From contig JAVJNT010000002.1 of assembly GCA_040217175.1 (NCBI GenBank), forward strand, positions 744,001 through 808,000: DNA of 64,000 nt, in the 5' to 3' direction. The notes under the pieces were generated by a model, which was not told where the DNA came from, ran no database searches, and worked only from the letters and a program-made list of their open reading frames with translations. Of this stretch, positions 8,867 through 16,949 are shown in pieces (positions within the stretch are counted from its first letter, which is position 1; every line of letters starts with the position of its first letter). The DNA comes from Phycisphaerales bacterium. Lineage in GTDB: Bacteria; Planctomycetota; Phycisphaerae; Phycisphaerales; UBA1924. Both the position numbers and the translations under genes were made by a program.

Positions 8867-11089
8867 TTACGGCGCCTCGAAGCCATTGGGCATCCAGGGT
8901 TCGAGATCGGCCAGATCACCGGCCGGCATCTCGCTCAGCGGCACGCCCCAGGCCCTGAAGTAGGGCTCGAGGTTGCGCCCGACGGCCCGGCTCATCTGGA
9001 CGACGAACCGGTCTCGCTTCTCGTCGTCGGTCTTGGGGAGTTGCGCGGTCGGGAGTGATTCGTACGACCGGAACGCGCGGTCGAACGCCTCGAAGCCGAA
9101 TTCGTGCCAGAGGAGCGCGTAGGTCTGCAAGGCCAGGAAGGGGTCGCTCTTCCAGCGATGGAAGGGCGCGCCCTTCGCGGCGTGCGCGTGCATCGCGCTC
9201 AGGGCACGCTCGGGGTTGCTGCGCATGGCTTCGGCGTCGAGCGGATAGCCGTTGATCTTGTGAAGCGCGAGCACCGTGAAGATGTTGACCGTCACCTCGC
9301 CCGTGCCGGTGAAGGTCCACAGCGGGTCCTGGTGGGCGTGGCCCATCTCGTGGTAGTGCCCCCACAGCTGGTTCTCGCCCTCGGCGTCGAAGTTTGCCAC
9401 GTCGACCATGGCTCGGGCCTCGTTCAGCGGGATGACGATCGGTGCGTTGCTCGGGCAGTACATGTAGCCCCAGCTCAGCCGCTTCTCGGCGACGTAGCGG
9501 TACTGCCGGTCGGGCCAATGCCTGGGCGAGCGCGGCTCGAGCGCCTGCATCGCGGCGTGCACGCGGTCCCAGTGCTGCATCACCAGATCGGGGTGCTCGA
9601 GGTCTCGGATCGCCGACGCGGGGAGCGAGAACGCCAGCTCATCGGACTCGAGCTCGGCCCAGGGCGCGGCCAAGTGACGGAGCCGTGCCTGCCACTCGGC
9701 GAGGTCGGTGTGGCCGAGCCGGTACCTGGGCATCTCGACGGCGCCGGCGATCTCGAACGTGACGCTCGCGGGCGTGTCGCCGAGATCGAGGTAGATCGGA
9801 CCGCCCACCGGCGATGCGAGCGTGGCGGCACCACCGACGACGGGCGATCGGAACGTTGCCGTCGGCATGCGCACCCGGTCGTCGAAGTCCTGCGGATCGA
9901 GCCAGCAGCCGATCTGGAGCGAAACGTTCGTCGCATCACCCTCGATGATCCTAAGCGAGATCGGCTCGCCGGCCGGTGCAAACAGGCCGATCGTACGCCA
10001 GCCGGGGATGCCGTCGTCGAGCGTGATGCGGCGAGTGATGCGCGGCGCAACGTTGGGCACGATGCCGGGGAAGGCGACGTGGCTGGGGTGGGCGTCGACC
10101 TTGCCCGTGGGCGCGGCCGCTTCTGCACGGCGGGCTTCGAGGTCGAGCAGCGCGCACGCGAGCGGTTCGTCCGCGAGCTTGAGCGGCTTCGTGGCCATCG
10201 AGGCGTACGCGGCTCGCAACGCCTCGGCGTGACGCTGCTCCAACGCGTCGGCGGCCGCGATCAGCGGTCCTTCGAGCGGCGCGGTGGCCAACGCCTGACG
10301 CGCGACGCGGGCGGCGCGGACCACGTCGCCCTCGGCCTCGCCCGCGAGGATCGCTAGTGCCACGCTCGCGTTCGCTTCGTCGTTGGCATTCGCATCGAGC
10401 GTGTACAGGCCATCGCGGCCGGGCGAGAGGGCGCGTTCGGTGTAGAGGATGCCGTGCTCGGCCAGCAGCGTGTTGGCCGCCAGGTCGTGGGTGCCGGTAG
10501 CGTGGCCGAGTTGGATCTGGCCCCAGGCCGTTTCGGCGCTGAGCAGGGCCCCGCCGCCTCGCAGCCATGCGCCAAGTTCGTCGAGGCGGCCGGCGCGGGC
10601 GAACGCCTGCGGCGACGCGACGATGAGGTCCACCGCGTCAAGTTCTAAAATACTGATCTCGCCGCCCACAGGCTCCATCGCCACGTGCATGAAGGCCGCC
10701 GCTTCGCGCAGGTCGTCGGGCACGCCCCATGCCTTCGCGGGACCCGCCCCGCCCACCAGCCATCGCAGTTGCTCGGCCAGGAACGCCCGCGTGTCGCCTC
10801 GGACGTCGCGCAGGAACCCGCCGTGGCCGATCGCGACCACCCGCCCCTCGCCCGCTCGGGCCGAAGCCGCCAGCACCGTGCCGTCGGCGAGCGTCGCGAT
10901 CGCTTCGGCCTGGCCGTAGACCACCAGCGACGCGGGGTTGCCACCAGTGGCAAGGGTGCGAGTGCGTTGTTGGTCGCGGGCCGACGGATCGGGTGCGACC
11001 TGCTCCGCCAACGCCGGCCAGGCAATGACACAGATGACAAGCAGGGCAAGGTATAGGGACTGGAGGAACGCACGGCGGGTCGCGGGCAT
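8867..11089 (-). CDS. Secreted M60/enhancin-like metallopeptidase
   Basis: 740 residues. ATG at 11089 is preferred because MPATRRAFLQSLYLALLVIC...WPALA is a signal peptide; the open frame extends 38 codons further upstream without coding character. Residues about 40-190 resemble the GATase-like/DUF4350-type domain found ahead of M60 domains (ELGAWLRGGGALLSAETAWG). The zinc site HYHEMGHAHQ (HExxH, about residue 580) plus a downstream LLWHEFGFEAFDRAF segment identify peptidase M60. M60 enzymes commonly cleave O-glycosylated, mucin-type proteins. It is divergent from a dockerin protein that also carries a GATase-like fold. Confidence 0.83.
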   Translation of the reverse strand: MPATRRAFLQSLYLALLVICVIAWPALAEQVAPDPSARDQQRTRTLATGGNPASLVVYGQAEAIATLADGTVLAASARAGEGRVVAIGHGGFLRDVRGDTRAFLAEQLRWLVGGAGPAKAWGVPDDLREAAAFMHVAMEPVGGEISILELDAVDLIVASPQAFARAGRLDELGAWLRGGGALLSAETAWGQIQLGHATGTHDLAANTLLAEHGILYTERALSPGRDGLYTLDANANDEANASVALAILAGEAEGDVVRAARVARQALATAPLEGPLIAAADALEQRHAEALRAAYASMATKPLKLADEPLACALLDLEARRAEAAAPTGKVDAHPSHVAFPGIVPNVAPRITRRITLDDGIPGWRTIGLFAPAGEPISLRIIEGDATNVSLQIGCWLDPQDFDDRVRMPTATFRSPVVGGAATLASPVGGPIYLDLGDTPASVTFEIAGAVEMPRYRLGHTDLAEWQARLRHLAAPWAELESDELAFSLPASAIRDLEHPDLVMQHWDRVHAAMQALEPRSPRHWPDRQYRYVAEKRLSWGYMYCPSNAPIVIPLNEARAMVDVANFDAEGENQLWGHYHEMGHAHQDPLWTFTGTGEVTVNIFTVLALHKINGYPLDAEAMRSNPERALSAMHAHAAKGAPFHRWKSDPFLALQTYALLWHEFGFEAFDRAFRSYESLPTAQLPKTDDEKRDRFVVQMSRAVGRNLEPYFRAWGVPLSEMPAGDLADLEPWMPNGFEAP

Positions 11090-11150
11090 CCCAGAGCGTA
11101 TCCGGTCACGAGGGAGTGGCCCGTTCGGCGAGAATCCAAGCAGAATGGCG

Positions 11151-11179
11151 TTCTGGATCCGGCGGACATCGGGTAGGCT
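11151..11179 (+). promoter_or_regulatory. Candidate promoter for the dockerin gene at 11202 (weak)
   Basis: TTCTGG (11151-11156), 17 bp, TAGGCT (11174-11179), ending 23 nt before the ATG. The match to consensus is poor, but spacing and distance equal those at 12268-12296 and 16899-16927. Confidence 0.3.
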
Positions 11180-11201
11180 GTGATGGATCGGAGGACGAGC
11201 C

Positions 11202-12140
11202 ATGACCAGACCGAACCGTTACTACATCATCACGCTTGCCATCGCGGGCGCTTCAACGCTCGCCAGCGCCCAGGACGACCTGCGTGTGCTGACGTGGGAC
11301 GACGCCCGCGCCCGCGCGTGCGGCGACCAGACGTTCTCCCTGCTGGGCGACACGGTGCACACGGACCTTCGCGATGCGCTGCTCAACCCCGCCGCGTTCG
11401 GGCCGGGCGGCGTCGTCGGTCGATCGATCGTGCTGACCGGCACGCCCGAGCTGACCGAGGCCGCGCTGCGCGAGGCCGACGTGGTGATCATGCCGCGGTT
11501 CGACTCGCTCAACGCGTGCGAGCAGCGCCTGCTGCGGCTGTTCCTCGACCAGGGCGGCGGCGTGCTGATCTTCGAGAACGGCAGCCCCGACACGATGGCC
11601 GAGGTGGTCCCCACCGGCGGCGCTACGAGTTGTGGCTCGAACGCGTTCGCCTTCACCGGGGCGCACCCCGTGGTCGATGGCCCGTTCGGCGCGCTCTCGG
11701 GGCCATGGCAGCGCGTGTTCAACTGCGCGATGGACGACCTGGGCGCCGGCGCGACGCCGCTGGCGACGATCGGCACCGGCGCGGCGACGGCCGCCGCCTT
11801 CGAACGCGGCGAGGGACGGGCCGTTCTCGTCGGCGATGAGGAATGGGCGATGTCGATCGATCCGTGCCCGGCCGCGCCGGCGTGGAACGCCAACGGCCGC
11901 GTCTTCGCGCTCAACGCCGTGGCGTGGGTCGCGCCGGACGAGGGCTTCGCGTTCGACCCACCGCCGTTCGTCTGCCAGGCCGACCTCGACGGCAACTGCC
12001 TGCTTGAGCTCTTCGACTTCCTGGCCTTCCAGAACCTGTTCGACGCCGGCGACCCGGCCGCCGACTTCGACGGCGACGGCTCGCTGACGATCTTCGACTT
12101 CCTGGCGTTCCAGAACGCGTTCGATATGGGGTGCCCGTAA
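11202..12140 (+). CDS. Secreted GATase-like protein with GC-type dockerin tail
   Basis: 312 residues. The signal peptide MTRPNRYYIITLAIAGASTLASA is followed by a Rossmann-like domain with DVVIMPRFDSLNACEQRLLR and FLDQGGGVLIFENGSPD, the pattern of class-I glutamine-amidotransferase-like domains that act as binding modules in secreted proteins. No Cys-His catalytic pair typical of true amidotransferases is evident. The two dockerin repeats (ADLDGNCLLELFDFLAFQ, ADFDGDGSLTIFDFLAFQ) end in GCP; the first has an altered calcium loop (DLDGNC). ATG 11202 has GGAGGA upstream. It is divergent from the M60 peptidase. Confidence 0.78.
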   Translation: MTRPNRYYIITLAIAGASTLASAQDDLRVLTWDDARARACGDQTFSLLGDTVHTDLRDALLNPAAFGPGGVVGRSIVLTGTPELTEAALREADVVIMPRFDSLNACEQRLLRLFLDQGGGVLIFENGSPDTMAEVVPTGGATSCGSNAFAFTGAHPVVDGPFGALSGPWQRVFNCAMDDLGAGATPLATIGTGAATAAAFERGEGRAVLVGDEEWAMSIDPCPAAPAWNANGRVFALNAVAWVAPDEGFAFDPPPFVCQADLDGNCLLELFDFLAFQNLFDAGDPAADFDGDGSLTIFDFLAFQNAFDMGCP

Positions 12141-12267
12141 CGAGCCAGCCGGGCTCGAAGATTCAGCGCACGATGGCAGGGCACGCCGGCGACGGGCGTG
12201 GGCGGTCGTTTTCAGAATACCCAAGTCGCCCATCGCTCCATCGCGCCCGAAACCCACCGAGATTCCC

Positions 12268-12296
12268 TTGTGCTCCGGATGGGATCTCGTTATGCT
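12268..12296 (+). promoter_or_regulatory. Promoter for the VCBS-Ig dockerin gene at 12318
   Basis: TTGTGC (12268-12273), 17 bp, TATGCT (12291-12296). The -10 ends 22 nt before the ATG, leaving a short leader that is essentially the AAAGGAG ribosome site. Same geometry as 16899-16927. Confidence 0.5.
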
Positions 12297-12317
12297 GGGG
12301 TCCTAAAGGAGAATCCG

Positions 12318-13820
12318 ATGTTCCGACTCCGCCCCGCCGTGGCCGCTCTGGCCGTTCTGCCCGCCCTCGTTCCCGCCGCCACCGCTTTCGGGCAGGGGTG
12401 CGACCCATCGGACCTGTTCGAGACCCGCGTGAACTACGACGCGGGCGACCGGGCCAGGTCGGTCGTCATGGGGGACCTCGACGGCGACGGCGATCCCGAT
12501 CTGGCCGTCGCGAACTTGGGGAGCAACGACTTCAGCGTGCTGCTCAACAGCGGCCACGGCACCTTCGCGCCCGAAGTGCGCTACGCCCACAGCGGCAACA
12601 ATGGCTTCGCCGTGACCATGGGCGACCTGGACGGCGACGGCGACGCCGACCTGATGACGGCAAACTCCACGAGCGACAACGTCAGCGTGCTGCTCAACAA
12701 CGGCGACGGCACCTTCGCGCGGGGCGTGCTGTACGACGCGGGCGACGAGCCGCGATCGGTCGCCATAGGCGACCTGGACGGCGACGGCGACGTCGATCTG
12801 GCGGTGGCGAACTACAGGGGCAACAGCGCCAGCGTGCTGCTCAACAACGGCGACGGCACCTTCGTGCCTCGTGTGGACTACGGCGCGGGCAACGGGGCCT
12901 GGTCGATGGCGGTGGGCGACCTGGACGGCGACGGCGACGGCGACCTGATCACGGCCAATGACATCGGCGACAGCGTGAGCGTGCTGCTCAACAACGGCGA
13001 CGGCACCTTCGCGCCCAGCGTGCCGTACGACGTGGGCAACGGCCCGCGATCGATCGCCGTGGGCGATCTGGACGGCGACGGCGCGGCCGACCTGGTGACG
13101 GCGAACTTCGTGGGCGACAACGCCAGCGTGCTGCTCAACAACGGGGACGGGACCTTCGGGGCCCGCGTGGAATACGACACGCCCAACGGGCCCGAAGGGG
13201 TGGCGATCGGTGATCTCAACAGCGACGGCGTGCCCGACCTGGCCACGGTTAACGGCCAGGCCAGCTCGGCCAATCGGGTGAGCGTGCTGATCGGCAACGG
13301 GGACGGCACCTTTGCGCCGCGCACGAACTATCTCGTCGGCGCAGCGCCAGCCTCGGTGGCCATGGGCGACCTGAACGGCGACGGCGCCCTCGATTTGGCC
13401 ACGGCGAACAGTAACGGCGACAGCGTGAGCGTGCTGCTCAACCGGTGCGTCGCGCCGATCATCACGACGCAGCCCGCCTCGCTCTTGCTGCCCGCCGGCG
13501 GGGGCGTGGCCGAGTTCGGCGTCGTCGCCGGCGGCACGAGTGGATTCCTCTACCAGTGGCGGCGCGACGGCGTGGACCTGGTCGATGGCGGCGGCGTCTC
13601 GGGCTCGATGACGCCCACGCTGACGATCGACGCCACCATCGAGGACGTGGCCGCGTACGACGTGATGGTCACCAACGTGGCCGGCGACACGGTGAGCCAG
13701 CCGGGCGTCCTGGCCGTGCGGCCCAACCCCTGCCCTGCCGACTTCGACGGCGACGGCAGCCTGACGCTGTTCGACTTCCTGGCGTTCCAGAACGCGTTCG
13801 ACGCGGGGTGCGGCGGCTGA
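12318..13820 (+). CDS. Secreted VCBS-repeat protein with Ig-like domain and dockerin tail
   Basis: 500 residues. ATG 12318 follows AAAGGAG and begins a signal peptide (MFRLRPAVAALAVLPALVPA...FG). Residues about 40-375 are seven VCBS/FG-GAP blades of about 49 residues with the core GDLDGDGDxDLxxAN and SVLLNNGDGTF; the DNA is repeated almost exactly (see the repeat entry). Residues about 378-470 look like an Ig-like fold (TTQPASLLLPAGGGVAEF ... FLYQWRRDG ... YDVMVTNVAGD). A single dockerin repeat (DFDGDGSLTLFDFLAFQNAF) ends in GCGG, unlike the double repeat of most neighbours. Extracellular; function unknown. Confidence 0.84.
   Translation: MFRLRPAVAALAVLPALVPAATAFGQGCDPSDLFETRVNYDAGDRARSVVMGDLDGDGDPDLAVANLGSNDFSVLLNSGHGTFAPEVRYAHSGNNGFAVTMGDLDGDGDADLMTANSTSDNVSVLLNNGDGTFARGVLYDAGDEPRSVAIGDLDGDGDVDLAVANYRGNSASVLLNNGDGTFVPRVDYGAGNGAWSMAVGDLDGDGDGDLITANDIGDSVSVLLNNGDGTFAPSVPYDVGNGPRSIAVGDLDGDGAADLVTANFVGDNASVLLNNGDGTFGARVEYDTPNGPEGVAIGDLNSDGVPDLATVNGQASSANRVSVLIGNGDGTFAPRTNYLVGAAPASVAMGDLNGDGALDLATANSNGDSVSVLLNRCVAPIITTQPASLLLPAGGGVAEFGVVAGGTSGFLYQWRRDGVDLVDGGGVSGSMTPTLTIDATIEDVAAYDVMVTNVAGDTVSQPGVLAVRPNPCPADFDGDGSLTLFDFLAFQNAFDAGCGG
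12540..13450 (+). repeat. Seven in-gene repeats with a 147-bp period
   Basis: The block CTGCTCAACAACGGCGACGG or a close variant begins at 12540, 12690, 12837, 12984, 13131, 13287 and 13434. Spacings are 150, 147, 147, 147, 156 and 147 bp, i.e. 49 codons with in-frame changes of one and three codons. The near identity at DNA level suggests recent expansion or gene conversion of propeller blades. Confidence 0.85.
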
Positions 13821-13824
13821 GGCC

Positions 13825-14190
13825 CTACGGCAGCCCCGAGCCCGCGTCGCCCTCGGGCTCGGGCTCGGGCTGGGGGACGGTCCCGCCGCACTCGGGGCAG
13901 GTCGCCTCGCCGGTGGGCGCCGCTCGCGGCAGGCCGTGGGTGTCATAGCCGCAGTGCGGGCAGGGCGCTCGGGCGGTCTCGGGCCTGGCGATGGCCCACA
14001 CGAAGCCGGCGACCGCGCCGAACGAGGCGCCCATGGCCGGCCCGAGCACCAGCCAGCCGGCCATCGCGGCCCAACCGGGACCGGTCACCGAGCCGGCGAC
14101 CACGCCCAGCCCCACCCCCGCCGCGCCGCCGATTGATCCGCCCCAGGCCATGCCCTTGATCAGGCGGGCTCCGGTGCGGGTGTCGTCCAT
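13825..14190 (-). CDS. Small membrane protein with C-terminal zinc ribbon
   Basis: 121 residues, start ATG 14190 (MDDTRTGARLIKG). A glycine-rich segment GGSIGGAAGVGLGVVAGSV and LVLGPAMGASFGAVAGFVW form about two membrane spans. The C-terminus holds a four-cysteine ribbon, CPHCGYDTHGLP and CPECGG, separated by about 16 residues, then an acidic Pro-Glu tail. This CxxCGYD...CPECG ribbon recurs at 29661-30164 and in a broken copy at 55466-55609. The function is unknown. It is convergent with the preceding gene, 4 bp apart. Confidence 0.6.
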   Translation of the reverse strand: MDDTRTGARLIKGMAWGGSIGGAAGVGLGVVAGSVTGPGWAAMAGWLVLGPAMGASFGAVAGFVWAIARPETARAPCPHCGYDTHGLPRAAPTGEATCPECGGTVPQPEPEPEGDAGSGLP

Positions 14191-14249
14191 GGGGGAGGGT
14201 ATGGGGAAGGGGGAGGCGATCCGCCGCAACGCGTGTCAGGCTCTCCCAA

Positions 14250-16040
14250 TCACGGACACCCGGCGTCGAAGTCGTTCAAGAACGCCGCAAGGTCCTCTTG
14301 CGAGAAGAATCCGTCGCTGTTCCAGTCCCCGAGCGCCTGGCGGGCCTGGTACTGGTTGAGGAATTCGAGCACGTCGAACGCGTCTAGTCGCCCGTCCCCG
14401 TTGGCGTCCGGCGGGCAGAATCCGCCGCTCAGGTGCACGAAGGCCTCGCCAGCGCCGAGGTTGGCTTCTTCTGCGGTAATGCCGATGTCGTCGTTGCCGT
14501 CGACGTCGATGTCGCCCAGCCCGCCCACGCGAGCGCCGAAGTAGTCCGAGCCCCCCCGACGCGGGCTGGTGATCGTCACTCCGCTCTCGCCGTCGAGCGT
14601 GGCGACGTCGAAGACTCCCCCGGGACCAAGAGGCCCACCGCCGGATCGACCGAACACGACGTGGGCTCGACCAAATTCCTCGATGATCGATGGGGCGCCG
14701 ATGATGATGTCGGACCGGCCATCCGCGTTCACGTCGCCCGCCGCCGCCACGGACCAGCCCAATCCCTTGCGTACCAGTTCATCGCTCGAATCGAGGAAGA
14801 CGCCGCCCTCGTCCTCGCCGATCGCGTCCGTACGGTACTCGGCCTCGAACCAGGGTGCGCCGAACAGCACGAACACGCGGCCGTCGAACCGGTCGCCCGC
14901 GCTGGGCGCACCGAACGCGACGTCGTCTCGGCCGTCGCCGTTGAGGTCCCCCACGCCCGCAACGCCATACCCGAGCCCGAACGATCGATCCGGTCCGGGC
15001 CGCAGCGTGAAGCCGTTGGTGCCGTCGAGGCCGGCGACGTCAACAACGGCCCCCAGTGCCGGCCCGCCGAACACGACGTGGGCCTTGCCGGGAGCGAGGA
15101 TCTCGAACGGACGCGAGCCGACGTCACCCGATGCGCCCAGCACGACGTCGGCGAACCCATCGCCATTGACGTCGCCGGCGCCATCGACGGCGACGCCAAG
15201 GAGGTCGTCGCCCGACTCGGGGAGGATCAGGAAGCCGTCGGCGCCGTCGAACAGGCGGGGATCGATCCGGGCGGGCAGGCCATCGGCCGAGCCGTACAGC
15301 ACGTACGCCTGGCACGCCGAGTGGCCAGACTCGTCTCGCATTCGTGCGAACGAGAACACCGCGTCGTCGACGCCGTCGCCGTTGACGTCTCCCGCCAGCG
15401 CGCCGTTCGACCACGGACTGAAGGTCAGGCGCGGCCACAAGTTGGGGGTGAGTTCGAGAATGATGCCATCCCGAGGTCCGAACTCCGAAAAGTTCACAAT
15501 CTTGGGGTACTGGCCGTTTGGCCGGCCGTACAGCACGTATCCGAGCCGAGATCCGTCGGCACTGACGAACAGGTCGTCGACACCGTCGGCGTTCAGGTCG
15601 CCGATCGTGCGCGCAAACCGGATCGACGTCCTCGAGATGGTCCTGTCGTTCACGATCGCGAAGCCGTCGAAGTCTTGCGTCGGCACGGTCGTCAGGTCCG
15701 GGAAGCCGCCGCCGGGCCGGCCAAAGAACACGTAGGCCGCCTGCGATCCGGCGAAGCCCTCGAAGGCCGTCACGACGAAGTCGGCCGCGCCGTCGTTGTT
15801 GAGGTCGCCCGCTGAATCGATCGTCCGGCCGAAGCGCTCGGGCTCGCGTCCCTCGTGCTCGATCTCGAACCCATAGATGCCGCGAAGGCCATCGGCGGAG
15901 ATCGGCTCGGGTCCGTAGCGGTCTTGGCCCGGCGCCAAGGCGGCGGCCGTGAGCAAGGCGGTCGCCGCAGCTGCCAACGCTCTTGTTCCCACGATCGGGC
16001 GATGCCCCTTGACGCTACGACGGATTCCCATCCCGTCCAT
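14250..16040 (-). CDS. Secreted FG-GAP propeller protein with divergent dockerin tail
   Basis: 596 residues. The signal peptide lies at about residues 15-40 (GTRALAAAATALLTAAALAPGQ). Seven or so FG-GAP units follow (SAGDLNNDGAADFVVTAFEG, TIGDLNADGVDDLFVSADG, LAGDVNGDGVDDAVFSFA, GAGDVNGDGFADVVLGASG, GVGDLNGDGRDDVAFGAPS, AAGDVNADGRSDIIIGAPS, GLGDIDVDGNDDIGITAEE). The tail (PPDANGDGRLDAFDVLEFLN ... DWNSDGFFSQEDLAAFLNDF, then DAGCP) is a dockerin pair more like the ordinary Planctomycetes type than the LTIFDFLAFQ type, yet keeps the terminal GC. Start could be ATG 16040 or 16031. Confidence 0.8.
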   Translation of the reverse strand: MDGMGIRRSVKGHRPIVGTRALAAAATALLTAAALAPGQDRYGPEPISADGLRGIYGFEIEHEGREPERFGRTIDSAGDLNNDGAADFVVTAFEGFAGSQAAYVFFGRPGGGFPDLTTVPTQDFDGFAIVNDRTISRTSIRFARTIGDLNADGVDDLFVSADGSRLGYVLYGRPNGQYPKIVNFSEFGPRDGIILELTPNLWPRLTFSPWSNGALAGDVNGDGVDDAVFSFARMRDESGHSACQAYVLYGSADGLPARIDPRLFDGADGFLILPESGDDLLGVAVDGAGDVNGDGFADVVLGASGDVGSRPFEILAPGKAHVVFGGPALGAVVDVAGLDGTNGFTLRPGPDRSFGLGYGVAGVGDLNGDGRDDVAFGAPSAGDRFDGRVFVLFGAPWFEAEYRTDAIGEDEGGVFLDSSDELVRKGLGWSVAAAGDVNADGRSDIIIGAPSIIEEFGRAHVVFGRSGGGPLGPGGVFDVATLDGESGVTITSPRRGGSDYFGARVGGLGDIDVDGNDDIGITAEEANLGAGEAFVHLSGGFCPPDANGDGRLDAFDVLEFLNQYQARQALGDWNSDGFFSQEDLAAFLNDFDAGCP

Positions 16041-16382
16041 GCTGCTCCCCTTCCTCGTGCACCCACTGGCGGCGCGTTCTCATGCGCCGCCGGAGGTCGT
16101 ACCAGGATGGCCGTGCGGTGGTTGCCGATCGATGCGGGCGCGCGGAAACGCCCCCGATCCGCGCCGGATCGAGGCGCGGGCGGGGGCGTGACGGGCGGGC
16201 GTCCGACGTGTTCGGCGGCGCGCGGCCTACGCCGCTTGACCGCTGCTCTGCCCACCGGTCTGCACCTGCTGCTGGTTCCCCGGCTTGCCCATGAACACGA
16301 CCATGGGCGGCGTCCACGCGCTGGAGCGCGGCGCCCGGCCATTGCTGCCTGCTTGCTGTCCGGAAGTGTGAGGAACGTTCTT

Positions 16383-16452
16383 CAGTGGTCCAAGATCACC
16401 CAAAGATCCCCAATCCATCCAAGAACGCTCCCAATCGCCCCCAGAGCCTCCC
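16383..16452. repeat. Seven degenerate 10-bp units with phased C/G tracts
   Basis: Read on the plus strand in tens from 16383, the units end in CCA or CCC: CAGTGGTCCA, AGATCACCCA, AAGATCCCCA, ATCCATCCAA, GAACGCTCCC, AATCGCCCCC, AGAGCCTCCC. The repeated feature is a C-tract once per helical turn; the sequence itself drifts. Confidence 0.55.
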
Positions 16453-16489
16453 AGCGGGGTTACAAGGTCCGATACGTCCGCACGAGATT

Positions 16490-16860
16490 CGTTTCCTTCA
16501 TGAAGGAAATCGTTTTGGTCCGGAGCGGAACGGTTTTCTTCGGGAAGGCAGCGGCTCCGGTTAGGAACGCAATCGCTGCCGTGGGCAAGGACGTCGCCGC
16601 GGCGCGGAAGCCGACGGCTGCGGCGGGGACCGGAGCGGCTTTGGTGCGGAACGAGATGACCCCGATGGGCAGCGCGGCGGCCGGCGTGCCCTCCATCGCC
16701 GCCGCGACCCCCAGGCCCCGGCACCGCGATCCCGAGCGCCCACGCCAAGACCCCGGGCCGGGGAATCATGATCCCGGGCGCGGGGATCGCGATGCCGGGG
16801 CAAGGTGGTGTGGTGCCCGGAGGGGGGATCGTGGTGCGGGGTGGGGGTGGCGCGATCGGT
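16490..16860. repeat. 21-bp periodic array, bidirectional about position 16769
   Basis: To the right of about 16766 the plus strand reads in 21-bp units (ATCATGATCCCGGGCGCGGG, then ATCGCGATGCCGGGGCAAGG and so on). To the left the minus strand reads units of the same consensus (ATCATGATTCCCCGGCCCGG, ATCGCGGTGCCGGGGCCTGG). The units continue, increasingly degenerate, to about 16490. In translation this appears as perfect heptads (for example FRTKAAP, LPTAAIA, FPKKTVP, LRTKTIS on the minus strand), which is a by-product of the 21-bp period. Confidence 0.65.
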
Positions 16861-16898
16861 GGCTATGCACTCGCCGATTGGCCGCAGGCGACTTGTGC

Positions 16899-16927
16899 TT
16901 GCGTGTTGGACTCGGTTCTGGTATGCT
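16899..16927 (+). promoter_or_regulatory. Promoter for the dockerin gene at 16950
   Basis: TTGCGT (16899-16904), 17 bp, TATGCT (16922-16927), with the -10 ending 23 nt before the ATG and AAAGGAG in between. It is the same layout as 12268-12296. Confidence 0.5.
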
Positions 16928-16949
16928 CTACTTTCAAAGGAGAGATTCC

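Larger units (their letters stand above)
16041..16949. other. 909-bp region without a convincing gene
   Basis: No frame here has a convincing start, ribosome site and sustained coding character. The segment 16383-16452 has 10-bp periodic C-runs and 16490-16860 is a 21-bp periodic array; both are listed separately. A promoter for the gene at 16950 lies at 16899-16927. A 25-codon minus-strand frame ending at 16227 has perfect G/C third positions but no ribosome site and was not called. Confidence 0.5.

Noticed and set aside
12540-13450. Regularly spaced repeats considered as a CRISPR array
   Set aside because: The 147-bp period is in frame, lies inside a coding gene and encodes propeller blades; there are no cas genes.
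16227-16304. 25-codon minus-strand frame with perfect G/C third positions (VVFMGKPGNQQQVQTGG)
   Set aside because: No ribosome site and no homology that I recognise; upstream it runs into the 10-bp repeats. Could be a relic, but not supported as a gene.
16460-16696. Heptad-repeat 'protein' on the minus strand (LPTAAIAFLTGAAAF...)
   Set aside because: The heptads follow from the 21-bp period of the DNA; the period continues beyond the frame and on the other strand, so a repeat element explains it better.
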